Positions 32,976 to 44,299 of a stretch of DNA of 64,000 bases are shown one piece after another (positions within the stretch are counted from its first letter, which is position 1; each line of letters opens with the position of its first letter). The notes beneath the pieces are model-generated. The model saw nothing but the letters and a program-made list of their open reading frames with translations. It was not told the origin of the DNA and made no database searches. The stretch comes from Alligator mississippiensis (taxonomy: Eukaryota; Chordata; Crocodylia; Alligatoridae), in assembly GCF_030867095.1 (NCBI RefSeq), contig NC_081828.1:220813978-220877977 (forward strand). Reading direction: 5' to 3'. A program made the position numbers and the translations under genes.

Positions 32976-33148
32976 TCTCGGGCCCTTCCTTTATTTGCTG
33001 GGCAAGTTAGTTGTCATATCTGCAAGGGCTCATGCTGCGTTTAGTGAGAAGAAGGCTTTGAGCTTTCTGCTTAGCAGCACTTCTGCAGCTTAGTCTAGGT
33101 GCCTTGAAAATGGCCGAGGCTGGGAGCACGATCCTGTTACTGTCATCC

Positions 33149-33212
33149 GTGTTGTAGTTAACAGTGTGAGCATTTTACATGTGTTGTAGTTAACAGTGTG
33201 AGCATTTTACAT
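33149..33212. repeat. Perfect 32-bp tandem duplication
   Basis: The 32-bp segment starting 'gtgttgtagttaacagtgtg' occurs twice without a difference (33149-33180 and 33181-33212), just upstream of the third exon-like module. Confidence 0.9.
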
Positions 33213-33252
33213 CGTGTGAAAGTGTCTGATGTGGATCCGCCCTTTCTCACAG

Positions 33253-33450
33253 GCTAGTCCTTGTGCAACTGGCCTTGGCACCAGGTTATTGGTGAAGAGG
33301 TTCAGTGTGACCATTGGCACCAAAATGCCTGGGGTAGAAGGGCCCCCGACAGTTGACACGTCTGCAAAGGGTCCCTGTGCTGGCTGTAGAGAGACAGGGT
33401 TATGGGGCCTGCGGTAATCTCTTGAAAAGATCCGAGCCAACCCTGGCAGC
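33253..33450 (+). pseudogene. Exon-like module, copy 3 (stops, donor lost)
   Basis: It follows 'cctttctcacag'. The shared frame has a stop at its first full codon (tag) and again in the middle (tga). Between these, the C-x-W-P-W, G-E-E-V-Q-C-D and W-G-R-R-A-P-D pattern is still readable. The donor position reads 'aagtgaat'. It is clearly decayed relative to copies 1 and 2. Confidence 0.4.
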
Positions 33451-34300
33451 AAGTGAATGCATGTTCCTGCCTTGGACACCCTCACGGAACACAACGTGCC
33501 ACTAGTTGCCTTGGTTTCTCACTGGATGCACGTTGTTTGCTTGCACATGTCCAAAGGTATCACCTGCAGTGACTGCAGCTCTGGCCTCTGAACTGCTAGG
33601 GCGCCTTGCAAAAGCAATGGCCTGCTTTGGGCTAGGCTGATATTAGTGGCCCAGACCCAGACACATCCTGTTGTTTCCTGCTGTGCCTGGATTAGGTGTT
33701 GAGCACTTGGACCTCTTCCAGCATCAGCACGTATTAGCCTCTCATTCTCCTGTGCCCAAGACCAGAGGGCATATGACCATGCTGTCTCTGTCAGCCTCTG
33801 TCTCAGCCTTCCCATGCTGGCTCCCATGAAAACCCTTGTCCCATCATAATGTGCATTGGGGCTACACCAGTATTTCCTAGCTGCAACTGGAGAATTGTGA
33901 GGTGGGTGGGAAAGAGCCTTCGTTGCCTGCACGCTCCTTCATTTTTTCAGCTTGGAGCTGCTTGTCTGTCCCAGTGCTCCTTTTCTGTTCTCCTCTGTAT
34001 ATGCTGCCCCTGCGTAGCCCTCCTGTCTCCTGTGAATGCTGGGAGGTGGTGTATGAGGGTGTACATAGGCCTCCAGTCAGAACTGTTTACTTACGGAGTT
34101 AAGCTGAAACCCCTCTACAGAGCATTATGCGAAGTGCCTACACATCTGCAGCAGTGGAAGGCGAATGGGGTAAGGGTTAGAGGTGAGCGGATGGCTCTGT
34201 TGCCCTCTGTGAGATCCCAGGGAAACACTTTGTTGCGGGCGGTCGAGTGGGTCACAGTACAACCATTCTTCCATGCCTGAGCTTTAGCCCATGAGGTTTG

Positions 34301-34790
34301 GGTGCAGGTTTCCCCCTGGGTGACATGACACTGCCTGTACAGGCGCAGTCACCTGAGCACAGAGCCAGGGGGAACTGTATGGTATGGTTGGGTTTGAAAT
34401 GCAAAGGAGCAGGGACCAGGATGCACTGGTCCGAGTTGGGTTACAAACCAGTGAGGGGTTTCATACATGTCTGGGGCAGGGCAGTGGGGGTCCCTGTGCT
34501 TCTGGCTTGTGGGGGAGGAGCCTGGTGCTGGGGATGCCCCTTGCTGCTGGCCCCGCAGCCCATGCTAGTGAGATGCTTTAACGCCCTTGACTCCCAGCTC
34601 TTCGTCTCCGCTTGTTTTGTGATGCCGTCACTGGTGACCCGCAGCCCCCGCTCCCCGTTCTTGTCCCCACGGAAAAGGTCGGTCCCGCGTGCGGCTCCCG
34701 CCAGCGATCACCAACGGAGCCGGGGCTGGGGGCGTGTCCTGGAGCGCGCGGCAGGGCCGGCATCAGAGGCGCGTGTTCCCGTTGGCCGCC
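34301..34790. repeat. Segment of the duplicated block (partner of 42.69-43.1 kb)
   Basis: The text 'gggtgcaggtttccccctgg' through 'tccccacggaaaaggtcggtccc' recurs at 42690-43090. The right end passes into a CCAAT-box island here but not in the other copy. Confidence 0.7.
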
Positions 34791-34804
34791 TTGAGGCGAG
34801 TCGC

Positions 34805-34969
34805 GATTGGGTGGAAGAGCTGTATGGGCGGGGTCTCGGAGACTCCGACCTTCCTCGCTTTGATTGGCCTTTGCCGGTGGAGGCGGGTCCAGGAGGAAGT
34901 CTCGTTCTCCGCAGTCTGATTGGCTGTTGGGTTTGGTAGGAGGAGTAGACCCAACTGCGTGCTGATTGG
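34805..34969. promoter_or_regulatory. Promoter-like module with four inverted CCAAT boxes (copy 4)
   Basis: ATTGG cores lie at 34805-34810, 34862-34867, 34918-34923 and 34964-34969, spaced 57, 56 and 46 bp, nearly the spacing of copies 1 and 2. A fifth, changed box ('gttggcc', about 34781) stands where copies 1 and 2 have 'cattggcc'. The surrounding text ('gtgttcccgttggccgcctt', 'ggcgggtccaggag') is related to copy 3. Confidence 0.68.
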
Positions 34970-34999
34970 TCCGACTCTGATCTCCAGCGGCTCCGTTGC

Positions 35000-35885
35000 G
35001 CTGGCAGGGCGCAGCGTGGGCTGTGCGGGGCCGGGTCGGGACGGGCACCTGGAAGGGCGGGGGGTGGCCCGTTGGCCGAAGGCCGCGTGCCCCGCTTGTG
35101 AGCCGATGCTGCCTGTGGGCTCCTTTCTGAGGTGTGTCGTTCCTAGCAAGGTTTGCACGGTGTTTCCGTTTTAAAGTGAATTAAAAATGAAAAAAGGTTG
35201 TTCAGTAAGAACTGTATGACATCTGCTCCATTGGAGAGTGGGGATCCTTGCTTTCACATACGTAACATGTTGAGCCCGGTGCGGGGGGACCGAAGAATTG
35301 CCGGTATTATTCGTATTCTACGTCCTTGTCACGACAGAAATGCGTGGAGGTGGATTGCGTGTGCAGATGTGTATACAGTGCGTGTGCTGTGTGTAGAATA
35401 GATGCGGGACCCCGCAGCAGCACTGAGCGGTTCCCCTCTCCCTGCCGTTGTGTCCCGGCTCCGGGCCTGGCTGCAGGGACAGGAGGACACGTGGAGCCGC
35501 TTTTGTCCCCGTCCTTGTCCGCTGGCTGCAATGCCCGACGTGACCACAGGAGAGCAGCACTGAGCCGTCCTCAAGAGCCGTCCGCGCCTCCCCCCCCCCC
35601 TTTCTCCTCCCCCCCGCTGCAGTGCGCGGCGTGAGCCGCCGGGGGCAGCACGGAGCGCGCTCTCCTTCGAACCGTGGTGCGGCGCCGGGGGGATCTTGGT
35701 TTTGTGACCCACGTGGGAGCGGGGCACGTGCGGGGTGCGCGGTGCCGCAGCCCGGGAGCTTCAGAGCTGGTGCTGGCGGGACGCTGCCCCGCGCCGCCTG
35801 CCCCTGGCCCCGCTGCTCGTCGCCGCTGTCCTGGGGCGCCCGGCCCGGCGTCGTTCCGCAGCGGCGGGGGCAGGACCTGGGGGTG
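35000..35885. other. GC-rich stretch between CCAAT island and GT-rich repeat
   Basis: It contains two inverted copies of the 'gctgccctcctgtgg' motif (35527-35566 and 35618-35656), a GT-rich patch near 35350-35395 and a GC-rich part resembling the building block at 13122. Its ORFs on both strands are composition-driven. Confidence 0.45.
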
Positions 35886-36430
35886 TCTGTGGGGGATGTG
35901 TCCTGTGTGGAAACGTTGGGAACCTTTTTCTGGCAGTGCGGTGATTTTGTGGGTGGGAAGTTGGTCATTTAGTGTGGTGATTTGGGGCGTTTCTGTGGAA
36001 ATGTTTGGGGAAATGTGGGGATTTGGGACCTTTTTTCTGGATGTATGTGGAAATGTGTGTTTTGCTGTGTGAAACTGGGAATTGTGTGTGATGATAGCTC
36101 CTTTCCTTGAAAACACAGTGGCTCTGTATTTAAAACTGGTTACTCCAGGAGTAGTTTGTAGAAATGTGTTTAGAGATATGGTGTGGTAATTTTAGGGTGA
36201 GTTGGGAGGGTTTTTAGGGGACTGATTTGTTGTGGGATGTGTGGAAAATTGTGTGGCAATTGGGCAAGCATATGGAAATATGGTCAGGTTGTGTCAGGGA
36301 AATTTTCTGGGGATTTGGAAACCTTTTTGTAGGAATGTGTATAGATAAGTGATGATATTTGTGTAGTGATTTGAGTACCCTTAATGGAAATGTGCTGGGT
36401 CGGCCCATGGCGGTCGTCTTATCCACTGCG
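35886..36430. repeat. GT-rich tandem repeat of about 0.5 kb, one copy
   Basis: Same unit as at 22745-24595, in the same order, ending in the text 'ggtcggcccatggcggtcgtcttatcc' that precedes the exon-like module in several copies. Confidence 0.8.
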
Positions 36431-36499
36431 GTGCGGTTAACGGCGTGTGCGTTTTCACTCGTGTGAAACGGTCTAACGTGGGCGTGCCCTTTCTCTGAG

Positions 36500-36668
36500 G
36501 CTCTCCTCATGCACCTGTCCTTGGCACCAGCATATCAGTGGTGAGCTGCAGTGTGACAGAAGTGTTACTTGGGGCAGAAGGGCCCCCAGGAGCTGTCATG
36601 TCTGCAAGGGTCATTCTGGGAACTGAGACGGGTGTGGCGGTCTCTTGGAAATAGCCAAAGCACCACAG
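36500..36668 (+). pseudogene. Exon-like module, copy 4 (AG/GT kept, frame broken)
   Basis: A 169-bp segment between 'ctctgag' and 'gtgagt'. A one-base deletion near the start shifts the shared frame. Downstream it still reads P-W-H-Q, G-E-L-Q-C-D, W-G-R-R-A-P-R-S-C-H-V-C-K-G and stops soon after (tga). The inverted repeat 'tttcactcgtgtgaaa' lies about 45 bp upstream. Confidence 0.42.
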
Positions 36669-36749
36669 GTGAGTACGTGTTCCTGCTTTGACACGCCAAG
36701 CGGACAGAACGTACCAGCAGTTGCCTAGGCTTCTGCCTGGAGGCACGTC

Positions 36750-38200
36750 ATTCACGTGCCCTGCTCCAACAGGAACACCTCCACTGACTGCAGCTCTTGC
36801 CTCTAACTGCTGGTAGCACCCTCAAAAAGCAATGGCTTGCCCCTTGACTTGCAGAATACTGGGGGCCCAGACCCCACAGACTTTGTATTCTCTTCCCCTG
36901 TGCCTGGGGGAGGTGTTGAGCTCTTTGATCTCTGCAGTCTTCAGCACTTGTTAGCCACTCCTCCTTATGTGCGCAACACCCAGCCCCTGTGACCTTGTCC
37001 TACCTGACAGCCTCTGTCAGCCTCTCCTAGTCTCATCCTTCCTTGGAAGGCTTCCCATGAAATCCTGTCTTCTGTCCCAGCGTGCAGCAGGCCTGCACCA
37101 ATGTTTTCCAGCTTGCTTTAGAGAGTTGTGGGGGGGGGGGGGGGGTGCTTCCTTGCCCCCTGCTGTTTGCTTCTGTCAGCTTTAAGGTGTTTATGTATTT
37201 CAGTTTTCCTTTTCTCCTCTCCTCTGTGCTGCCTGTGTCTTGCGCATATGGAGGACGTTGGTGTAAGGCAGGGGCCGGCAGCTCTTTGGGCCTGTGGGCC
37301 ACAGAGGCGGTACTGGGGAGGTGAAGCGGGCCGGTCAGTGGTGCCGATCCTGAATAGCCCAGATCCCGTGTGCCCTACGGCTCCTCCCTGTACTGCCAAC
37401 AGTGCCCAGCCTAAGCCCCGACCCCCAGCTCACCCTGCACCTTCTCTGGACTCTCCCTGGACAAAGTTGACCAGATGGAACCTGTGTGCATAACCCTGGC
37501 CCGCTGTGCCCCTGCTCCAGACAACCTGAGCACACTGAGCAGCGGCAGTAGCTGTTGCTTGACATGGCGGAAACATGACTCCTCCTCATCACGGTGGCCA
37601 GTCCCTTCTTCCTGCAGCTGTGCAGAGTCTACATGTGGCCTGCCCCGGGGCTTGTCTCCACTGCCATCGCTGCTGCTTCCAGGCCATGCAGCAGGGCCAT
37701 GGCGGCTGTGCAAAGGAACCGTAGGGCAGTCCAGCCTCAGGCTCGTAGCGGTTGCAGCCAGAAGAGCCTGGTAGCTGTGAAGGGTGTGGGGCCACTTGTC
37801 CCTTGTGCCGAGCATGAGCTTGTGTTCGCCTCCAGCAGCTATGGCCGCTGCTCAGCGTGGGTGGGCACGTGTAGAGGAGGCGCAGTGCATTTTGGGTTTT
37901 GGGCTGTGTGCACGGGTTCTGGCTGGGCTGGTGCTCGTCCACTCTGCTGGGCCTAGTCCTGAGCGGGCACTGGCTGGATGGAGTTGGAGCTGTGCGTGTG
38001 GGTCCCTGCCAGTAGCTTGGGTTTGGGGCAGTGGCGGCAGAAATTGGAAGCAGCTGTCTTTGCCTGTACAGCCTGGAAAGGCAGTCCAGGCGCACCCTGC
38101 TGCATGCCCGGAGGCAGTGGGATGCACTAGAGGCTAGACAGTGATTGGGCAAGACAGGATTGATGTACCTGCCAAGGGGCAGACTGAGTCCCTCCATGGG
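36750..38200. repeat. Segment of the duplicated block, uninserted paralogue of the provirus locus
   Basis: It corresponds to 24.95-25.49 plus 29.13-30.6 kb. At 37315-37340 it reads 'ggggaggtgaagcgggccgg', where the other copy carries the provirus between 'ggggagctg' and 'ggctggtcag'. A G-run lies at about 37129-37146. The acceptor-only homologue of the second exon-like segment is at 36855-36907. Confidence 0.75.
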
Positions 38201-38579
38201 CCACATCTGTCCATGCTACTCATGGTGTTTTATATGGAACAGGTTTTAGGAGCAGAGTATGTGGAAGGACTACTGTTGTAAAACTGTCTGTCTCCCTGCA
38301 GCTGTCTCCCCACACCACGGATTTGTGGCGCTGAGCAGCCGTAATACGCTGCTCAGCGTAAATGCCCAAGGCATTTTCCCTCCCTCTCAAGCTACACCCC
38401 CCTCAGGGCCAGTGCCCCTCACTCCCCTTTTCTGTGCTGATGCCGAAACCTGTCTAGAGAGCAGCTTGCAAGGCACCAAATTTTCATTTTTTAAGCAGAA
38501 AAAGAAATGAAAAAACCTGTTGTTGTTCAGGAAGCACCGCAGGGCATCAGTTCAACTTCAGGGGAGTTTGAGATGTTTG

Positions 38580-39110
38580 GAATACAGATTCTCACCTGTG
38601 CAGGAGGGAGGAGGAGGCTAACAACAGGTCGTCTCCACTTTGCAAAGGTCTTTTAAAACTTTCCTCTGTTCACGTCTAATGTTTATGTGTGGTTTGTGCT
38701 TTGTTTTTTAAATGGATATTCCGATACATGTCAAGCAGATTGGTGTCACTGGAAGTTTGGGAATGGGAGTGAATCCGTTTTCCCATGGACTTGGGAGATG
38801 CCAATGAGCTGGGGCCTGTGTCCCTGGAAAAAATACAACTCTGGAAGGGAAGAGCACTGCTCATCTCTTTCCCTGCCCACCTGGGAATGCCTCCTTGCCC
38901 TGTTTTGTTTCTTTTAAGCTGCTGTCTAGACCTATTTTAATTTACAAAGGTTCACAAAACCAAAAATCAGTTGGTGTTTTAAGCTGCTTTTTCCCACCTT
39001 TTCAGGAAGTAGTTACTCATCTTTGGTCTCACCTGGTATTGAAGGCTGGAGAAACAGATTATTATTGTACTTTCTCAGGCCATTGCTTGTGATGTAAATG
39101 CAGGCTTATT
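38580..39110. repeat. Duplicated segment (partner of 47.97-48.48 kb)
   Basis: The text 'ggagggaggaggaggctaac' through 'gaagtagttactcat...' recurs at 47970-48480 with many substitutions. No coding frame is shared between the two copies. Confidence 0.75.
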
Positions 39111-39139
39111 ACTTGTTAACTGCTGTTGCAAAGAGCATG

Positions 39140-41262
39140 TTCATCTAACACAGGAGGTATATGGTCCCACTAGGGACCTCTTACTGGACTTGGTGCTGGC
39201 TACAGGGGATGACCTGGTAGGGAATCGACTGACACAAGGTAACCTAGGGGACAGTGACCATCCATTGATTGGATTCACTATCAGGCACAGGGTGGGAAAG
39301 ATAACCAGTAGGGTAGGAGTGCTAGACTTCAGTGTGGTCAGGAGATTAGTTAGCGAGGCGCTGAAGGACAAGAGCACTGGTAAGATGGGAGTCCAGGAAG
39401 GGCAGTTGTTCCTAAAGGGATCAATCCTACAGGTGTAGGAGAATATGATCCCGTTGCACAGGAGAGGGGAAAAAGAGGCCAATAAACCCTCTTGGCTGAA
39501 CAGCAAAATGCAGGAAAACCTAGGGGCAAAAAAGGGGCATATAGACAGTGGAAGCACGTGAGATTTACCAAGGTGGAGTATACCTACTTGGCCTGCACTT
39601 GCAGGGAGACAGTTAGAAAGGTGAAGCAGAAATGGAGCTTGGGCTGGCAACAAAAATTAAAAACAACTAAAAAGTGTTTCTTTAGGTGTATAAGGAGTAA
39701 AAAGAAGGTGCCATGGTAGCATAGGAACCCTACAGGACAAACTAGGGTAAATAGTGATAGGTGGGGTGAGCGGGGCAAGGTTGAGCTCTTCAGTGAGTTT
39801 TTTGCTTCTGTATTCCTGAACATGGATCAGTACAGATCTCCCAGTTGGATGCTAGACAGGCATAAAAGGGACACCAGCTCACCAAGTGTTTGTGCCAACT
39901 TGGTGAAGAGGCACTTGGAAAGACTGGGTGTGTTTAAGTCAGCAGACCCACGTGATCTTCATCCAAGGGTGCTGAAGGATTTGGCAGCATTATAGGAGAG
40001 CCCCGGCACAGCTGTTTGAGCACTCGTGGCACTCGGGTCAGGTCCCAGAGGGCTGGAAAAGGGCCAATGCGGTCCCTACCTTTAAGAAGGGAAAGGAGGA
40101 TCCGGGTAACTAGACATCAGTTAGTCTCACTTCTATTCTGAGGAAAACGTTTGAAAACATGAAGGATCACATTTGTGGGAGTCCTGGAAGGTGGGGGGAT
40201 GCTGAAGGGCAGTGAGCACATATTCATAGCAGGTAGATCCTGCCTGACTAACCTTGTTTCTTTTTATGACCAGGTCACAAAATGCTTAGACACAGGAATT
40301 GAGGTAGATGTCATCTACTTGCATTTTAAGAAGGCCTTCAATATGGTATCTCATTCTAATGTCATTAATAAACTGAGCCGCTGTCACGTAGATGATTACA
40401 CGATCAGGTGGGTGGCAAAATGGCTCAGTGTCATACCCAGAGAATGGCGGTGGATGGGTTGGTATCGACCTGGAAAGATGTGGGCAGTGGAGTCTGACAA
40501 GGCTTGGTCCTTGGACCTGTGCTGTTTAATGTCTTCATCAGTCACTTGGATGAGAGCGTGGAAAGCACTCTGTCCAAATATGCAGATGATACCAAATTTA
40601 TGGGTAACGTTAATATGCTAAAGCAGAGGTCCTCAAACTGTGGTCTCTGGACCAGCACTGGTCCGCAAGCTCCATGTAGGTGGTCCTCAGAAAGGTTGCA
40701 GAACAATTGAGAATCTCTGCATTTGGCCCTGCAGTTGATTAATTTTTTTTCTGGTGACGGAGATGAAGCGGTCCGCTGAGACCCTCGGCAATTTTCAAGC
40801 GGTCCACGCAAAACAAAGTTTGAGAGCCGGTGCACTAGAGGGTTGGGACCAAATCTGTGGGGACCTGGACAGGTTGGAAAAATGGGCAGACCAGAATAGG
40901 ATGCAGTTGAACAAAGACAAGTGCAAAGTGCTGCACCTAGGGAGAAGGAATCACCGGCACGCTTACAGGCTGCGGGAGGGCTTTCTCAGCATCAGAGCAG
41001 CGGAAAGGGATCTCGGAGTCAGCGTTGATACCGAGATGAGCGTGAGTTGTCAACGTGACAAAGCGATTGGTAAAGCTAACTGCACTTTATCATGTGTTCG
41101 CAGGTGCAGGACAAACAGGTCTAGGGAGGTGATGCTTACCCTCTATGCAACATTGGTCAAGCTGCAGTCGGAGTACTCTGTCCGGTTTTGGACGCCACAC
41201 TTCAAGAGGGATGTGGACAACCTTGTGAGGGTTCAGAGGAGGGCAAAAGTATATCTATTATA
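39140..41262 (+). pseudogene. CR1 LINE, truncated and multiply broken
   Basis: From the end of the endonuclease (GDSDHPLIGFTI) through the reverse transcriptase: RSCLTNLVSFYDQVTK, YLHFKKAFNMV (motif A with the catalytic Asp changed to His), [18 protein letters not shown] (motif C) and, after a MITE, DKCKVLHLG and ERDLGVSVD. Several frameshifts and stops separate these pieces. The copy stops near 41262 without the CR1 tail. It is older than the CR1 at 13.4-14.6 kb, judging by the damage. Confidence 0.88.
40624..40832. mobile_element. hAT-type MITE inserted in the CR1
   Basis: Starts 'cagaggtcctcaaactgtgg'; the reverse complement of its right end reads 'caccggctctcaaactttgt'. This fits the hAT/Charlie terminal pattern CAG...TCTCAAACT. 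The flanks 'tgctaaag' (40616-40623) and 'cactagag' (40833-40840) match at five of eight positions, compatible with an old 8-bp target duplication. CR1 coding text resumes right after it. No transposase is present. Confidence 0.78.
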
Positions 41263-41642
41263 GAAAATAACATGCAGTATATTTAGTTACATCAATTGCC
41301 ACACTGCTAGCTAAAGATAAACCTATGATATACCATATAGGGATCATTTATGTATGGTCCGTTAGCTCCTTTTAGGCCTTGTGCTTTGTTTAATTGTGTT
41401 TGATGGTTTCCTTTACTTGCTGCCCAAGTTAGTTGTCACAACTGTGAAGGTTCACGCTGCGGTTACTCAGAACAAAGGCTCGGCCCTTGTGCTTAACAGC
41501 ATAAGTGCGGCTCAGCCTAGGCACCTTGAAAATGGCCGAGGCTGGCAGCAGGGTCATCTTATCGTTATCTGTTCTGGGGTTAACAGTGTGAGCATTTTAC
41601 TTTGCGTGAAAGTGTCTGATGTGTGTCTGCCCTTTCTCACAG

Positions 41643-41840
41643 GCTAGTCCTTGCGCTCCTGTCCTTGGAACCAGCTTATCGGTGAGGAGGCGCAGCGTGA
41701 CATTCGGCACCAAAAGGCCCGGAGTAGAAGGGCCCCCGACATCTGTCGCATCTGCAACGGGTCCCTGCGTGAGCTACTGAGAAACGAGCGTTTGGGGCCC
41801 GCACCGGTCTCTCGGAAACATCCGAGCCAGCCCTGGCAGC
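41643..41840 (+). pseudogene. Exon-like module, copy 5 (frame open after first codon, donor lost)
   Basis: It follows 'cctttctcacag'. As in copy 3 the first full codon of the shared frame is tag. After that the frame stays open to the end and beyond: S-C-P-W-N-Q, G-E-E-A-Q-R-D, R-R-A-P-D-I-C-R-I-C-N-G. The donor site reads 'aggcgcct' and is not usable. It is closer to copy 3 than to copies 1, 2 and 4. Confidence 0.42.
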
Positions 41841-41849
41841 AGGCGCCTG

Positions 41850-43870
41850 CGCGTTCCTGCCTCGGACACGGTCAGGGAACGCAACGCGCCAGCAGTTGTC
41901 TCGGCTTCTGACCGGACGCACGCTCGCAAGCATCCAAAGCTAGCACCTCCAGCGGCTGCAGCTGTTGCTTCCCAACTACTAGGAGAGCCTTGCAAAAGCA
42001 ATGGCCTGCCCGTGGGCCAGGCTGATACCAGTGGCTGAGACCCAGAGACTTGCTGTTGTACCTCCCGGTGTCTGGTTTAGGTGTCGAGCACTTGGAACTC
42101 TGGCAGCTTCAGCACATATTAACCTCTCGTCCTCCTGTGGCCAACACCACGGAGCCCGTGACCCTAATGTTTCTGTCAGCCTCTGTCTCACCCTTCCCCT
42201 GAAGGCCTCTCATGAAATCCCTTGTCCCATCATAGTCTGTAGGTTGGCTCCACCGGTATTTCCCAGCCGCACGTGGAGAGTTGCAAGGAAGGTGGGAAAG
42301 AGAGTTTTATGCCTCCGTACTCTTTACTTGTTTCAGCCTGAAGCTGTTTGTTTGTCTCAGGGCCTTTTTTTCCTCTCTCTCCTCCTCTGTCTGTGCTTCT
42401 GCTGCATAGCCACTCTGCCTCCTGTGTATGTAGAAAGGTCATGTAAGGGGGTGCACAGTTGCCCTTAAGAAGGACCAATTTTTCTATGGAGTTAAGCTGA
42501 AACTGCTGTACAGCGCATCTTGCAAAGTGCCTCCGGGTCTGCAGCGGTAGAAGGTGTATGGGGTAAGGCACAGAGGTGAGGGAATTGCACTGTGTTGCCC
42601 TCTGTGAGCTTCCTGGGAAACACTTGGGGCGGGGTGCGGTTCATGTAGGTGGCAGGGCAGTGCAACCATTTTTCTTCCATGCCCATGGGGTGTGGGTGCA
42701 GGTTTCCCCCTGGGTGACATAACACTGCCTGTGCAGGCCCAGTCACCTGAGCGTAGAGACAGGGGGGGACTTTATGGTATGGTTGGGTTTGAACTACAAA
42801 GGAGCAGGGACCAGGATGCACGGGTGTCAGAGATGTGTTCCAGACCAGGTGAGGGGTGCATGCAGGTCCGTGGCAGCGTCCTAGGGCAGGCCAGGGCACT
42901 GGGGGGTCCCTGTGCTTCTGGCTAGTGCGGGAGGAGCCTGGTGCTGGGGGTGCTCTGTGCTGCTGCCCACCAGCCCGTGCTTCTGGGATGCTTTGGTGCC
43001 CCTGACTCCCAGCCCGCAGCCTCTGCTTGTCTTGTGTTGCCCTCACTCCTGACCCGCAGCCTTGTCCCCATGGAAAAGATCAGTCCCAAATGCGACTCAG
43101 GTGGGTGAACAGGTGATCCAGGGCTGGGTTTGGTGGGGGAGCGGGGCAACGTGTCCCCTAAGTGCACGGTGGCATGCGGTTGTGTCCCTCACTGGTGCTG
43201 TGTGGGCTGGGGCTGTGGTCCCACTGTTCCTGAAAGCAACGGGTTGCACCTGCTGGGCTGCAGAGGCCCCGGGGCGAGGGCAGCAGGGAGGGAGCCCGAG
43301 TCTGCAGTGGGCAGCCTGCCCCTGCCCTGCACACAGGATTGTGGGCACGGGTTTCTGCTGCTCCTTGGGAATGCGCACAGCTGTGAGGAGCCCCCCACCC
43401 AGTCTGAGCCCGCAGCAGGCAGGCAGTGGGTGGGGGGAGCTGGGCTTTGGTCTGCTGCAGCAGCCGCTGTCTCCTGCCGGGCAGGGCGCCGTGGACACGG
43501 GTCCCTGGCCCCATAGTGCTGGCAGCTGGGGGCCCCCTCTGGTAGAGCTGAGGGCCAGGAGGTTGGGCGGAGTGGGGAGTTGAGGGGCTTTTCATTTTAA
43601 TCAGGCATTTTGGTGTTTTTATTTGAGAATTAGTGGGGTTATTTATCAGAGATTTTGCTTTTTTTTTAATCTGGGAAAAGCAGGATGCCTCGTCGTTAGA
43701 GCAGCACGTGGGAGCCAGGGCCTGCAGCGTTATCAGGCGTGGGGTGGACACGCGGTTCCCGGTGTCAGTCAGAGCCCGGTGGGGGGCGGGCACGCTCCGC
43801 AGCAGCACCCGGGCTCCGGCGCTGCCGTGCGCTCTGGACACGAGGGGCAGCTCTGAGCCGGCACGTGTGG
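41850..43870. repeat. Segment of the duplicated block (partner of 33.45-34.7 and 20.3-21.4 kb)
   Basis: The left part repeats 33450-34700. From about 43230 it repeats 20790-21400 in order. This joins two otherwise separate segments, so the block was rearranged between duplications. No gene is recognised. Confidence 0.65.
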
Positions 43871-43879
43871 GGCCGTCTG

Positions 43880-44295
43880 CAAGGCTGGCTCGGGGCAGAG
43901 CAGACCGGGGTGCTGTGCGCGGCCCTCGGGGCTGTCAGGCAGCCGCTTGCCCAGCGGAGGCATCAGCGCTGCAGGCGGGATCCCCCATGGCCACGGGCAG
44001 GGCAGGGCAGGGCACGGGGGGGGGCGGGCGGGTGTTTTGTGCACGATGCCGCAGCTCGGCCCCTTCCTCCTCGAGCTGGTGCTGGCGGGACGCTGCTCCG
44101 CCCCGCTCCGCTTGGCCCTGGGCGCGCTGCTCGCCCCGCGCCCCCCGCACGGGGTCGGAGCCGCCGCTCTCCTGGGGCGCCTGGTGCAGCCTCGCCTCGC
44201 CCGGCCTCGTTGCGCGGCGGGGCAGCGCGGTGCGGGCGGGCAGGCCCCGGCGCCGGACGGACCCGGGGGAGGGGGTGGAAATGTGCCCGTGAGCA
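43880..44295. promoter_or_regulatory. CpG-rich module (partner of 21.44-21.80 kb)
   Basis: Very CpG-rich text with 'gagctggtgctggcgggacg', shared with 21645 and 35765 in related form. It passes directly into the GT-rich repeat. It looks like an island that kept its CpGs, whereas the 21.5-kb partner has lost many to TG/CA. Confidence 0.5.
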
Positions 44296-44299
44296 GTGG

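Larger units (their letters stand above)
32976..34300. repeat. Segment of the duplicated block (partner of 41.40-42.70 kb)
   Basis: The order 'gggcaagttagttgtcat', 'ccttgaaaatggccgaggctgg', exon-like module, 'cctccagtga' type text, 'gtgttgagcacttgg', then 'ggagttaagctgaaac' is shared with 41400-42700. No gene is recognised outside the exon-like module. Confidence 0.7.
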
